This document shows positions 1-8,937 of a stretch of 64,000 nucleotides of DNA, piece by piece. Under the pieces are notes generated by a model. It searched no databases. It was not told the origin of the DNA and was given only the letters and a program-made list of their open reading frames with translations. This DNA comes from Branchipolynoe longqiensis (Eukaryota > Annelida > Polychaeta > Phyllodocida > Polynoidae), in contig CM059193.1 in the NCBI GenBank assembly GCA_030323885.1, positions 73,817,543 through 73,881,542 on the forward strand, written 5' to 3'. Position numbers and translations under genes: made by a program. Each line of letters opens with the position of its first letter. Position 1 is the first letter of the stretch.

Positions 1-784
1 TGAATGCTTTCATTGAAACAGGATTATTGCGGGCTACTCCCGTGAACCTCTCACGGGCGAGTGACTGGAACAGTGACCAATCGGCTTTGCTCAGCCGCCA
101 GCTCGGTTCCTTCCGGCTCCGAGCTGGTCCCTTAGTCGTAATCATGATAGGGAAATGGTCACTTCCACAAAGGTCGTTCCAGACTCTCCATGAGAAGTCC
201 AGCAGGAGACCCGGTTGCAAAATAGTGAGGTCGATTGCAGAGCAGGTCCCATACCCAGGATGAACATAAGTATGGGACCCATCATTCAGAAAGCTTAAAG
301 CACGATTGCTCAGGAAGTTCTCAACCCCCATGCCCTTGCTGTTTGTGTTTGCACCACCCCACATGGGGTTGTGTGCATTGAAGTCCCCCATTAAAATGTA
401 GGGGGAAGGCAACTGATCAGCTAAAGTTTCTAAATCTTGTGTTGAAAATATGGAGTTAGGGGGGATATATATGGAGCATATTGTAATGGTTTTATCTAGA
501 CTAATTCGAATGGCTATTGCTTGAAAAGTTGTATTTAAGGTGATGGGGGTGTGTATCACATCTTCACGCACCAAAATGGATGAACCACCAGTGGCTCGTT
601 CCCCATCCGGTGCATAAGAGTGATACATATTGTAGTGCTTTAAAGAAATCTGATCAGTAGCCTTTATATAGGTTTCCTGCAAGCAAAGGTCAAGAGGGTC
701 AAGCCTCTCACAAAGCAATCGCACTTCATTGAAGTTTGCTCTAAAACCTCGGCAGTTCCATTGAAGAAGAGATTCACCCGCCAT
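1..784 (-). CDS. LINE ORF2, N-terminal AP-like endonuclease domain (partial, open at window edge)
   Basis: Translation from ATG at 784 gives an uninterrupted frame of about 261 codons running off the window start. It is the apurinic-like endonuclease that nicks target DNA for target-primed reverse transcription. Motifs in order: WNCRG (about residue 9; Asn ligand), LQETYIKA (catalytic Glu), YAPDGERATGGSSIL, LMGDFNAHNPMWGG (Asp and Asn), and CGSDHFPI near residue 210 (catalytic Asp-His). All key endonuclease residues appear present, so this part looks undamaged. The start ATG overlaps the ORF1 stop as TGATG, which decides the start and suggests coupled translation. RT and RNase H would lie outside the window. 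Confidence 0.85.
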   Translation of the reverse strand, partial: MAGESLLQWNCRGFRANFNEVRLLCERLDPLDLCLQETYIKATDQISLKHYNMYHSYAPDGERATGGSSILVREDVIHTPITLNTTFQAIAIRISLDKTITICSIYIPPNSIFSTQDLETLADQLPSPYILMGDFNAHNPMWGGANTNSKGMGVENFLSNRALSFLNDGSHTYVHPGYGTCSAIDLTILQPGLLLDFSWRVWNDLCGSDHFPIMITTKGPARSRKEPSWRLSKADWSLFQSLARERFTGVARNNPVSMKAF

Positions 785-2002
785 CAAGGTGGTGGATTGA
801 CGGGTGATCTCCCCCTCATTTTCACTTTGGGGGAGACGCTGCGACCACGACTCGGCGCAGCCTCAGCCATCTCTTCTTCATCTAACACACAAAATTTATT
901 TTTAAGGGAGATAGATCCCTTCTGCTCCCTAATAGATCCCTTCTGCTCCCTATCGGGAGCAACTCTCCGTTGTTTTTGTGCCGGAGCCTTTTCAGGCGCC
1001 GGCTTTGTTTTTTTGGTAATTTTTATAGTGTCTTTCTTAGACACACTCGGATTCGGATCAGTTTGGACAGTGGTTGTCTTCGTCAAAGAAACCACGCTCT
1101 GGAAACCAGAAGGACTGCACTTTGGTTGATCCAAGTTCAACCATGTGCAGTCAGTCTGACATTCGATTGTCCTGGTGGAGGGTTTGACCGCAGAGGCATA
1201 GGAGCGGGAGGGGATGGACCCCTCAACCAATTTCCTAGCCTCTGGGTAGCTGATGTTGTTTTCAGTTTTCACCCTTTGTACAGCTTTTTCTTTTTTCCAC
1301 ACAGGACAATCTTTCGATATGGCCATGTGGGCACCTTGACAGTTAACACATTTAACTGTGTTTTTGCAGTTTTTGCCCTTTCTGACCACATCGGAGACAG
1401 GTCTGCTCACTGGAGCAGTTGTCTCTGCCATGACCATACTTCTGGCATTGGAAACATCGGAGTGGATTTGGAATAAACAAATCCACATCAACGATTAAGT
1501 AGCCAATTTTCAACTTCTTAGGTGGAGTGGGTTTATTAAATGTCAGAATATAAGTGTTTGTAGGAATAATATTTCCTTCTTTTTTAATAGTTATTCTTCT
1601 GACATTTAACACGCCTTGAGGTTTTAATTCAGAGGCGATTTCAACCTCATCAATACCCTGGAGTTCTCTAGTACGGATTACTCCTTTACTAGAGTTCAGG
1701 GATCGGTGAGGTGAGGCCTTCATGCCGACACCTGCCAGTGTTTTGCAACGCAGCAGGTTATCAGCATGGGCCTTCTTACCACACTCCACAAGAATCTGTC
1801 CAGAACGTAGTTTCTTTACTGAAGTCACCATGCCTGCTATCCCCAGAATGCCTTTATCAATGGCAAATGGGGACAGCTTGCCCAGAGGATGGGATGAATC
1901 AGTTGCCTCAAGGACAACAAATCTAGCCCATTCACTAGAAGGTTCCTGATCCGAATCCGAGTCTGTCAACGGTCTTTTTAGTTTTTTTTGGTTTGAAGCC
2001 AT
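784..2002 (-). pseudogene. LINE ORF1 (gag-like RNA-binding protein), frameshifted
   Basis: ORF1 encodes the RNA-binding protein of the LINE ribonucleoprotein. From ATG at 2002 the first frame holds a conserved nucleic-acid-binding region (AIDKGILGIAGMV, PHRSLNSSKGVIR) and a CCHC knuckle CFQCQKYGHGRDNC, followed by the start of a second knuckle (CLRCGQKG). The frame then breaks near 1380 and continues in the 784-1491 frame with CVNCQGAHMAISKDC and a basic, Ser/Thr-rich tail ending at 784. A small indel near 1378-1385 inside the second knuckle explains the break. The homologue at 37918-39153 has the same domain order. This copy cannot make full-length ORF1 without correction of the frame. Confidence 0.8.
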
Positions 2003-2362
2003 ATTTTATGAAAGAGATTTGTCACCCTTGCTCCCCACCCACCACGGAGCCCCAAATGGGGGTGTGCAGAGCTGCGGATACCCGGCAGTTACACACCAAG
2101 GATACAAGGGTGATATACTCAAGCAATGATCTACCAAAATGGAAGATCATTACCGGATTGACCCTAGCCACCGCCTTCTAGGAGTAGTGAAAAATGAAAA
2201 TAAATTGAATTTATGTATATATATAAATATATGTATAAATATGGTTTTGTAGATAAATACATTTTTCATAGTACTACTCCTAGGGCTTGGCGTGACCAGC
2301 CGATTGATTGGACCGGGCCAGTCCAACCCCTCGTCTAGGTGAAGTCGGGGCCAAAGTGCAGT
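2003..2362 (-). other. LINE 5' UTR with a conserved inverted repeat
   Basis: This non-coding leader aligns with 39154-39497 of the second copy. It contains an inverted repeat: CTAGGAGTAG with GAAAAATG (about 2178-2198) against CATTTTTCATAGTACTACTCC (about 2260-2280, written in part), around an AT-rich loop. The second copy keeps CTAGGA and TATCCTAG arms around a different loop (39364-39417). The arms persist while the loop differs, which suggests a hairpin in the LINE leader rather than chance. Confidence 0.6.
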
Positions 2363-2540
2363 ATTGGTCGACAGGAAGCCGCAGCTCCCTGAAGACTTCA
2401 TGCACCAGGATCCCTTCCTCCACCGACACGAGCCGCGACTCACGGCAAACGAGTCGCCCCATTTGTCGCCTTTTACGATCTGCAAGGGGGTGCAAGGGGA
2501 TGATGTGTACCTTGAAGACATTGACGTGGTCGAGGTGATC

Positions 2541-3731
2541 GTAAGCGATTCAATGCCGATTCCACTTGCATGTATTTTGAAAATGTTTGTTTCTTTCATG
2601 GCCAACAGTATATTTATCTAGGATTTTATCACAAAAAGCTTGATCTTCAATTTGATAGGTGTTTTGAACCTGGAATTTTTGTCTTTGTCACTGTGAAATC
2701 AAAAGTTTTTTTGTGTCATTTTGGCATATTTGTTTATAATTTTCATATATATATAATTATGAGCTCTGTATTATTCATTGCTATTGATACCCAGCATTTG
2801 CAACCACATACAACCCACAATGCCAGGAGGCAAGAGTTGAGGTACCATGGTTTTATTCCGGTGTTGCGGTTAAAATTCTCGGCGGGTTTAAATTCAATGC
2901 TTGTGCCCTGTGCAGGCATCAAAATCTAACAGCATTACCGGCAGTTTGAGTTTGAAAGTGCCCTTCATTTTGAAGCATGCGTAGGGAGGAAGCGTAGGAT
3001 TTAAACCCACCAAGAATTAAAACCGCTGCGACTGGGCGTTTCAGGAGTGTGGGAGTGTACCTGTAGGAGTGTCCCTCTCAACAAATTTCATGTCTGTTGC
3101 TATTATGAAACGGTTAAATATATATATATGTTTCAGGTCTTTTTGAGATTTTGAATTAACACAATATCATTTAAATTAATACTATAATATATTATTACAT
3201 AGTCAAATCGAAACCTTTTTCTGATCTGATACATCTAGGTTGGAGTTTGCCAAATAAACCTGGGATGGTAAATGGATAGCCTATAAACTAGTATATTATA
3301 AGATAAATTACGATTTCCTCTGCTAATCACTCTATCCTAGGATAGGGTGAGTAGAGTTGGAAATATGAGATCAAATGTAGTACTCAACACATCTCATGTC
3401 TCTTGCTATTGTGTAGAAGAATCAGTGCCTACAGGCCATTGAACCTGAGTACCATGGTTGTTGCACATAGCTCAGTGCCTTTGTAATGCCAGCCAATCAG
3501 ACACCCTCTACAGCTCGGAGGCGACGCCCTAATAAACCAGACATAGATAAATCACTTTTTGGGCTAATAAATTATATGTATTTCACTGTATTAACCATGC
3601 CTTCCACCATAGCTGCTTCATCAATAGCTGGTAGGACTGTCATTTAAATTTAAAAAGTAACATTATGAAGGTCGGAGAAATTTGACCCGCCATAGTTGTA
3701 CTACTGAATGATGGTTGGGTAGTTTGTGTAG
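2541..3731. other. No gene seen; one small fold-back repeat
   Basis: AT-rich non-coding DNA between the LINE and the LTR-element cluster. No plausible protein is visible. A fold-back sequence of about 175 bp lies at 2860-3035 and is listed separately. Confidence 0.6.
2860..3035. repeat. Fold-back (MITE-like) inverted repeat
   Basis: The left arm GCGGTTAAAATTCTCGG with GCGGGTTTAAAT is matched in reverse complement by GGATTTAAACCCACC with AAGAATTAAAACCGC on the right, giving arms of about 30 bp with a few mismatches around a loop of about 115 bp. This has the form of a short terminal-inverted-repeat element. No target duplication is obvious and the superfamily is unknown. Confidence 0.6.
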
Positions 3732-4636
3732 TGAAGTGGGCGTGTCTACTCGCCTTGAGCAATTTGCGTGCGCGCGATTTGCGAGCGCGCAAATTGCTAA
3801 CACTTGTGCATGCGAGGGTTCTCGGTGGTAAAGCGTTGCTTAGCGACTAGCTAAGCAACGATGGGAGGTCGGGCGTTCGGGGCCAGACCCGGCGGACGTG
3901 TTTCTACACGCTCCGTCGTTTTCCACCGATATTTAGGCTTTTTAGGGTCAAAATTCTAAACTAAATTATAGAAACCACACGGGAGGGAACGGGAGACCTG
4001 TATTACTATTTATGTTGGTATCAATGTTAGTCTTTGGTTAAGAATAAACCGTGAGCTCTTGTGAAGGTGAATCAGGACGTTCCTTGCATTCTTTACTATC
4101 CTCCAGTCTTATTGTAGATTAACCGCTATGGAACCTTGATATTCGATTGCTTTCTATGAACTGAGAGGCCTTAAGCCTAAGTCGGCCTTCTGCAAGTAAT
4201 GCACCCATCTGCGGGAATCTAATAACTGACGCATTCACAGAATTAACGTAGTGTTACTTTTAGGCTAGAACCACAACATATAATGTAAACTAAATAGTAG
4301 AGACAGCGGCAGCAACTCGTGCTGGACTGCGCATATTTGGATTCAGTTAGTAACATTCATAATATCTCCAACGACGAAGGGGGCAGCCAGTAGTTGAAAT
4401 AACCTAATATAAATACACTTTAGGCCGATAAATGCGCACGATGGCAAATCTAGTATTTAGACGATACTCTGGCTGGCGCCTTCCGTACGGGGCGGACACC
4501 GACGACGGACGACTCGCAGGCGGGAGGTAAGGCTACAACGGCGGCGGCTGGCCCAAGGAAATTCACATGGAAACAATTAATTATATTAACACGTAGGCTC
4601 GCCTTAGGCGGGGGCGGAAAAGCTGTACGGTTAAAC
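3732..4636 (+). repeat. 5' LTR, pol-less family copy 1
   Basis: Starts TGAAGTGGGCG and ends GGTTAAAC directly before the primer-binding site. It aligns along its length with 13322-14266 and 19395-20289, and more distantly with 32114-32785. The ends are not the usual TG...CA. Shared features are a hairpin near +26 to +66, a multi-arm fold near +91 to +196, a conserved GAATAAACCGTGAG stretch that may include a polyadenylation signal, and a G-rich tail CTTAGGCGGGGGCGG. The boundaries come from where the four copies start and stop matching. Confidence 0.8.
3823..3928 (+). other. Conserved multi-arm RNA fold / tRNA-like module in LTR (copy 1)
   Basis: Outer stem CGGTGG (3823) pairs with CCACCG (3923). 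Inside are three arms: CGTTGCTTAGC/GCTAAGCAACG with a 5-nt loop, GGTC...GACC around GGGCGTTCGGGGCC, and CGGACGTGT/ACACG.CTCCG. TGGTAAAGCG resembles a pol III A box (10 of 11 in copies 1 and 2) and GTTCGGGGC resembles a B box (8 of 9). Copies at 13411-13517, 19484-19587 and 32232-32343 keep the arms with changed, still-pairing bases. The function is unknown; an RNA element or a tRNA-derived relic are both possible. Confidence 0.6.
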
Positions 4637-4652
4637 TGGTGCCGTGACCAGG
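4637..4652 (+). other. Primer-binding site, tRNA-His-like
   Basis: TGGTGCCGTGACCAGG immediately follows the LTR. The first 12 bases are the reverse complement of the 3' end of eukaryotic cytosolic tRNA-His including CCA (TCACGGCACCA, with the next base also fitting), so tRNA-His is the likely primer for minus-strand synthesis. The copy at 32786 has the same site with a C in place of the first T. Confidence 0.7.
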
Positions 4653-5844
4653 ATTAGTAAGGAGTGTAATACCTTTTGACTCATCTTCTATACGCGAATT
4701 TGAAATTTTAAAAAAACAAAAAAACGGTGCGTGGTCATAGTGACAGCGCATTCGTTATGTGACAGTGACGTACGGGCTCTGCGCTAGCGCTGCAAGGCGC
4801 CCCCTGACGATTTAGGGAGTACTGGGAAGACATTAATATAACGGCATATTAGTGTTGACTAAATTGGGCTCCTGTTATGTTTTGCGGCTAGCCTTAAAAA
4901 CATTTCGCCGCGAGGGTATAATCCTTGAGTCCGCGGTGGGTACCTCTACGCGAATCGTGGCCTGAGGAGCGTAGATCCACAATAATGGCGTACCTTTGTG
5001 TCGCTCCGATTGGAGGAGGTGTACGGGACGTGGACTAGCTATCCCGGCATGAGGCCTTACGCGCATTATATTTAGTTAGAGTTTTAGAAATTTGCTACTG
5101 CGGCCTTGCCGATATTAGGATCGGTCAGATGGTGAGGTTAATTTAGGCCAGAGGCAGTAGCGTTGAGCTAGCCCGCTTGTTTCTATTTGTTACACGGTAT
5201 CCTAGCGACGTGGCGCGTCGCGATAGGGAGATGACGTCAGAGGGCGTATTTGGAGCATTAGGTCAGTAGTCCAGTGGCTGCTCGACTGATTGGTCAGTTT
5301 CCTCGCGTGCTGCGAGTGTCACATTTTTAGATTCTTTTATTCGCTCTGTTTTGTTTTACAATAGTAGTATACCGTTTTCTGTTCCCTTATTGGGGGACTG
5401 TTTAGATATCAGGAAATAAACAGTTTTTTTTAAGCTATTCTAAATTACGGGTATATATTCTAAGTAATAACAAGAACACAACTAAGGTAAACGGACTGAA
5501 CTATCTGGGTATTTTTCAGTCAGTTTCCCTTAGTTGCTCACATTTATTCTAGAATATCGTTTATTTTCATCTTCCTCGGGGTTTTCAGAATTTTCGGCTA
5601 GTTTGTATTTTTTTTTAGAGACTCATCTTCCTAAATATCTAAATATCTATTTATTTTAAAAAAAATTAAAAATATATACATATATATATATATAAATAAA
5701 TAAATAATAGATAAATTCTTTGTAGCTAAATACGTATAAGACAGACTCCACACACCAGAAAAATTAAGGAAAAATCGGAGGAAGTGGGAATTTACGTGGG
5801 TGGTCGCAGTTAACTAGGACTACGAGCTGGCTAGAAAGAAGGAG
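4653..5844 (+). other. Untranslated leader of the pol-less element
   Basis: About 1.2 kb without a credible reading frame. The stretch about 5030-5290 (GCTACTGCGGCCTTGCCG, ATTAGGATCGGTCAG, GGCCAGAGGCAG, ATGACGTCA) aligns with 33060-33320 of the fourth copy, so it is an inherited leader and not flanking DNA. An AT-rich stretch (about 5640-5720) precedes gag. Confidence 0.65.
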
Positions 5845-6622
5845 TTGGGAGATGGGCCGCCCCCCTCGCGTCGCAGTTGTTTGCGCTCAGCAGCGACTGT
5901 GGCAGAGGAGGGGGATGCGCGCGAAACGCCGTCCTTGGATGCTGTATCTGTTGGATCGGACAGTGTCCGTAGTACCGGGGTCTCACCCTTCCAGTTTACG
6001 GTGGACCCAGTCCGGCCTGATGGGGCATCCCCCCAATCTGCAAAGGTTGACCCAGCTCCGGCTGGTAAGACCAGTTTGCCTACAGTACCCTCGTTGGCGT
6101 TACCGACCCCGTTGAATGCGCACGCGCAAAATGCGCACGCGCAAAATCCCGAGGTTACTGAAGGGGCGAAAAAAGCGCTCAGGGTCACTCGTGAGGAGGG
6201 CAGCCTCTTTTCTTTCCTCCCGAGAGAAAAGACGGTTGCCACCCCGGCCCTGTCGCTGCCACCTCCCATAATGGATGTATCCTATATGGTCCCTGCTGCA
6301 CAGCATGCTGGTCAATGCGACCAGCTAGCAAAGCTAGATGAGCGCGAAAGGAAACTCCTCGCGCGTGAAAATGAGCTGCATGTACAATGGCAAGCATTAG
6401 CTGGTGGGTCGATGCCCGTGGGGGGGGCGTGTCCACTCGGCAAGCTAGCGCGCAAATCGCGCCGACGGGGCTTGCCCCTACAGATGCCGCCCAGGCTAGC
6501 CAGCTGCAGCGGCTGGCGCCCAGGAGGAAACTCACAGGTGTCGACCTCCTTGGCGACACATCGGTTTTACCGTTGCAGAAGAGGCTCTTATCAAGAATAA
6601 CCCAGCTATTCGCCGGGCTGTA
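5845..6622 (+). pseudogene. Gag N-terminal region (two frameshifts)
   Basis: Low-complexity, Ser/Thr/Pro/Ala-rich N-terminal part of Gag, starting MGDGPPP, with a tandem NAHAQN NAHAQN motif encoded by GCGC-AAAA-GCGC repeats (about 6115-6147) and a short charged helix (LDERERKLLARENEL, about 6328-6375). The frame from 5845 loses sense after a run of eight G at 6420-6427, sense continues in another frame (about 6428-6555), then shifts again near GGTTTTACC (about 6564) into the frame of 6623-7810. The two breaks are simple length changes in homopolymers and could be mutation or assembly error. Confidence 0.6.
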
Positions 6623-7810
6623 ATGGAGGCATCCAATATTAATCCAGGTATTGGCGCCTCGGCTGTCAATCGGTCTCTATATCTACGTGACCGTAATATA
6701 AGCGTCCACGAGCAGTATCAACCGGCTAGGGTTCGAGCTGTGGAAGTTGCCCCATTCGACGGTATCAACCAAGATTGGGAGTCATGGTGGGAAAAATTCA
6801 GTAAGGCCATGTCAGTTAATCGGTGGAACGAGACCACTGCTCTAACGCGCCTGCTGCATTTATTACAAGATGGCCCTGGCCAACTAGCAGTAGACAGGTG
6901 GGAGCAGGATAGATGCGCCACCTTAGATGAGTTAGTGGAAGCACTAGCGTGGCAGTTTAAAGGGATGGATCCCTTGTCCAAGTGGGAGCTCTTTGAGAAG
7001 AGATTTCAGCGTCCGTCAGACTCGGCAAATTCCGTTTATTATGGGATGATGCTCGAGTCAGAGGCCAGGAAAGCTGGCCTAGGTTGTGGTATGTCGCGCG
7101 ATTTAATTGCGCGCAAAACCGTATCCGTGTTCATCAATGGTCTCCGTGACCGTGAGGAACGCGATATGATCTTTAAACAATGGTCTCCTGGTAAGCATAC
7201 CATGGAGGACATTTATCAAATGTTACGCGATTATGCAGCCAAGGCCCGTATGGCCCCGGCTAAACGCTCAGTGGCGGGAATTGCTTCCGCCCCTGACCAC
7301 TTGGCGTATGGGAACGATTCTCCATACGATGAGGGTAATGTAGGTATCAGTGCTTTCAATGGGCAGGGCTCTCGACCCTACAACAATAGGCCACATCAGT
7401 CTGGCAGAAGGAACTGGGGGGATAGACGCCCAGAATTTAATCCCGACATACAAGGTAGATCCACAGGGTCGTCTACAAGAACAACTCCAGGACGCGCACG
7501 CGTCACGGAGGATACGGAATGTTTCAGGTGTCGGGGATTCGGCCATATGGCATTCCGTTGCGCCGTTGCAAAACCTCGTTCCATAGAACAAGCTATGGTA
7601 GCAGGTGATCGTCAGGGGCGCGATAATTCACGCCACGACCCTAATACACTAGCTAAGCTACTAGCGGCTGGTGGCGCGCAAAACGCGCGTGGTGGTAAGC
7701 CTCTGCCGCCGGCGAGAACGCATATCGCGCCCCCCAACAAAAATGTCGCAGCCATGCCTATTGAAGGCATGTCCCCTGAATTCTTAGCCGATGCTGAGTA
7801 TTTAAATTAA
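6623..7810 (+). CDS. Gag (capsid and nucleocapsid) of the pol-less LTR element
   Basis: A 395-codon frame from ATG 6623, open further upstream to about 6565, encodes a Ty3/gypsy-type Gag that would assemble virus-like particles. The retrotransposon capsid region is recognisable at about residues 45-200 (FDGINQDWESWWEKFSKAM, ALAWQFKGMDPLSKWELFEK, FINGLRDREERDMIF). An Arg/Gly/Asn-rich linker leads to one CCHC knuckle, CFRCRGFGHMAFRC, from residue 300. The frame ends DAEYLN-stop at 7810 directly after a slippery heptamer, so a -1 shift would extend it into the protease frame. The reading frame here is undamaged over almost 1.2 kb in an otherwise decayed neighbourhood. Confidence 0.85.
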   Translation: MEASNINPGIGASAVNRSLYLRDRNISVHEQYQPARVRAVEVAPFDGINQDWESWWEKFSKAMSVNRWNETTALTRLLHLLQDGPGQLAVDRWEQDRCATLDELVEALAWQFKGMDPLSKWELFEKRFQRPSDSANSVYYGMMLESEARKAGLGCGMSRDLIARKTVSVFINGLRDREERDMIFKQWSPGKHTMEDIYQMLRDYAAKARMAPAKRSVAGIASAPDHLAYGNDSPYDEGNVGISAFNGQGSRPYNNRPHQSGRRNWGDRRPEFNPDIQGRSTGSSTRTTPGRARVTEDTECFRCRGFGHMAFRCAVAKPRSIEQAMVAGDRQGRDNSRHDPNTLAKLLAAGGAQNARGGKPLPPARTHIAPPNKNVAAMPIEGMSPEFLADAEYLN

Positions 7811-7842
7811 ATACAGCTGCAACGCCGGGAGTGTTGTCAGCT
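7801..7842 (+). promoter_or_regulatory. -1 ribosomal frameshift signal between gag and protease
   Basis: In the gag frame the last codons before the stop read T TTA AAT TAA, that is the canonical slippery heptamer TTTAAAT (7801-7807). After a 7-nt spacer (7808-7814) AGCTGCAAC (7815-7823) pairs with GTTGTCAGCT (7833-7842): nine pairs with one bulged T and a 9-nt loop. The loop sequence GGGAG could also pair with CTTCC at 7861-7865 to make a pseudoknot. The -1 frame is exactly the protease frame. Spacing and sequence match known retroviral signals. Confidence 0.75.
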
Positions 7843-8718
7843 TTGCTACATGAGGGGAACCTTCCAGGCCCACCTGTTCTCAGTGGGGCCCAACCCTTAT
7901 CACACCAGGTCTCGGGTGACTGGTGTTCCTCAGTGTGCGATGCCACAGAGGTGCCAGGAGCTGCGATTTGCGTCCGTCAGGTTTTCCTGGCGGGTATGCG
8001 ATCATTGTGCGCGCAAAATGCGCAGAGCCGGGTGCCCGATGTGTGCATGGACTATATATTGACGAAAACCGGTCTAGACTTAAATAATGTAGGCGAACGA
8101 GACCAGTTTGCTATGAATATTTTCCCACTGAGTGGAAAAAGATGGTATGTGCCCATCAACATTAGAGGATCTGAGGGATTCTTTCTTATTGACACAGGTG
8201 CGGCTATGTCTGTGATAGGAAAGAGATTCTTTGATGACCTCAATTTAAATGCGCGTAACTTGGTTTCCGACGTGAAACCATTGAGTGTTACGGGCCTAGT
8301 CATCCCACAATTTGGTTGTACAGATATCCCGTTGGGTATCGCCAATCAGATTTTTTACTCGCCAGTTTTAATAGTCGATATACCAGAGGATGGTATACTG
8401 GGGAGCGACTGGATGTCATTCTATGAAGCCAGCCTTTCCCCACATAATGGACTTTTTGAAGTCTTACAACCGTATAACTTAGTCATGCATTGTCAACTCA
8501 GAACAGATTGTGGGTTGGCGTACTTGGCTGAAGATGTGAATATAGCTGCTCATCAAACTGTGGCAGCTTTGATTACCACCCGGCATTTAGAGGGGGAAGG
8601 ACAGTGTCTTATTGAGCCTGACCCTGAATTGCTGGGTCCCATCGGCCTAACAGCAGCTCCTTCTTTAATTAATGGGTATGATGATTGGTGGTTGCTTTAC
8701 GCCGTGTCGGCAGCATAG
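7807..8718 (+). CDS. Retropepsin-like aspartic protease frame of the pol-less element
   Basis: Entered by -1 frameshift from gag; there is no upstream ATG that is clearly its own start (a frame from 7831 begins with GTG). An N-terminal linker of about 90 residues precedes the protease fold, with the catalytic motif FFLIDTGAAMSVIG (Asp codon at 8191) and a closing GILGSDWMSFY motif (about 8390-8420), as in clan AA retropepsins that cleave Gag. About 100 residues follow to WWLLYAVSAA-stop at 8716-8718. No RT follows. The last codons and stop are also found at about 34995-35036 in a second copy. Confidence 0.8.
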   Translation, partial: LNTAATPGVLSALLHEGNLPGPPVLSGAQPLSHQVSGDWCSSVCDATEVPGAAICVRQVFLAGMRSLCAQNAQSRVPDVCMDYILTKTGLDLNNVGERDQFAMNIFPLSGKRWYVPINIRGSEGFFLIDTGAAMSVIGKRFFDDLNLNARNLVSDVKPLSVTGLVIPQFGCTDIPLGIANQIFYSPVLIVDIPEDGILGSDWMSFYEASLSPHNGLFEVLQPYNLVMHCQLRTDCGLAYLAEDVNIAAHQTVAALITTRHLEGEGQCLIEPDPELLGPIGLTAAPSLINGYDDWWLLYAVSAA

Positions 8719-8937
8719 GCCATATTCACGGCGAGAAATGTTTGTTTTTGTTCAAACCATCGCTTTTACATGTAAAAGCATACAATCAATTTTGTGTCAA
8801 TGGACACTCATGAATTTTGTAAACTCACAATCATATAGCTAAATAAAAGTCTAAATGATAGTATTATTCACCGATGAAATTTGTTTAAAAACCTATATGA
8901 GTTGGTACAAACCAGCTGCCCTCAAAAAGGCTACAAA
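8719..8937 (+). other. 3' non-coding part of the pol-less element
   Basis: AT-rich tail after the protease stop, closely matching 35037-35271. It contains the palindrome TTTTACATGTAAAA. It ends at CTCAAAAAGGCT, where the LTR remnant begins in this copy and a LINE begins in the other. Confidence 0.65.

Larger units (their letters stand above)
1..2362 (-). mobile_element. I/Nimb-like LINE, copy 1 (5' half; continues past window start)
   Basis: Read on the minus strand this is a non-LTR retrotransposon in the order 5' UTR (about 2362 to 2003), ORF1 (2002-784) and the endonuclease part of ORF2 (784 to the window edge). The same order and related protein sequence recur at 35272-39497, where RT and RNase H are also present, which supports the clade call (Jockey/I group, RNase H-bearing, Nimb-like). 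The 5' boundary near 2362 is where homology with the second copy ends; similar-looking sequence may run on to about 2540. No target-site duplication can be judged because the 3' end is outside the window. Confidence 0.85.

Noticed and set aside
761..1476. Plus-strand ORFs opposite LINE ORF1
   Set aside because: They are the antisense of a well-supported minus-strand LINE protein and resemble nothing.
3823..3928. Hammerhead ribozyme, as in retrozymes with LTRs
   Set aside because: The conserved CTGATGA and GAAA core sequences are absent from the multi-arm fold.
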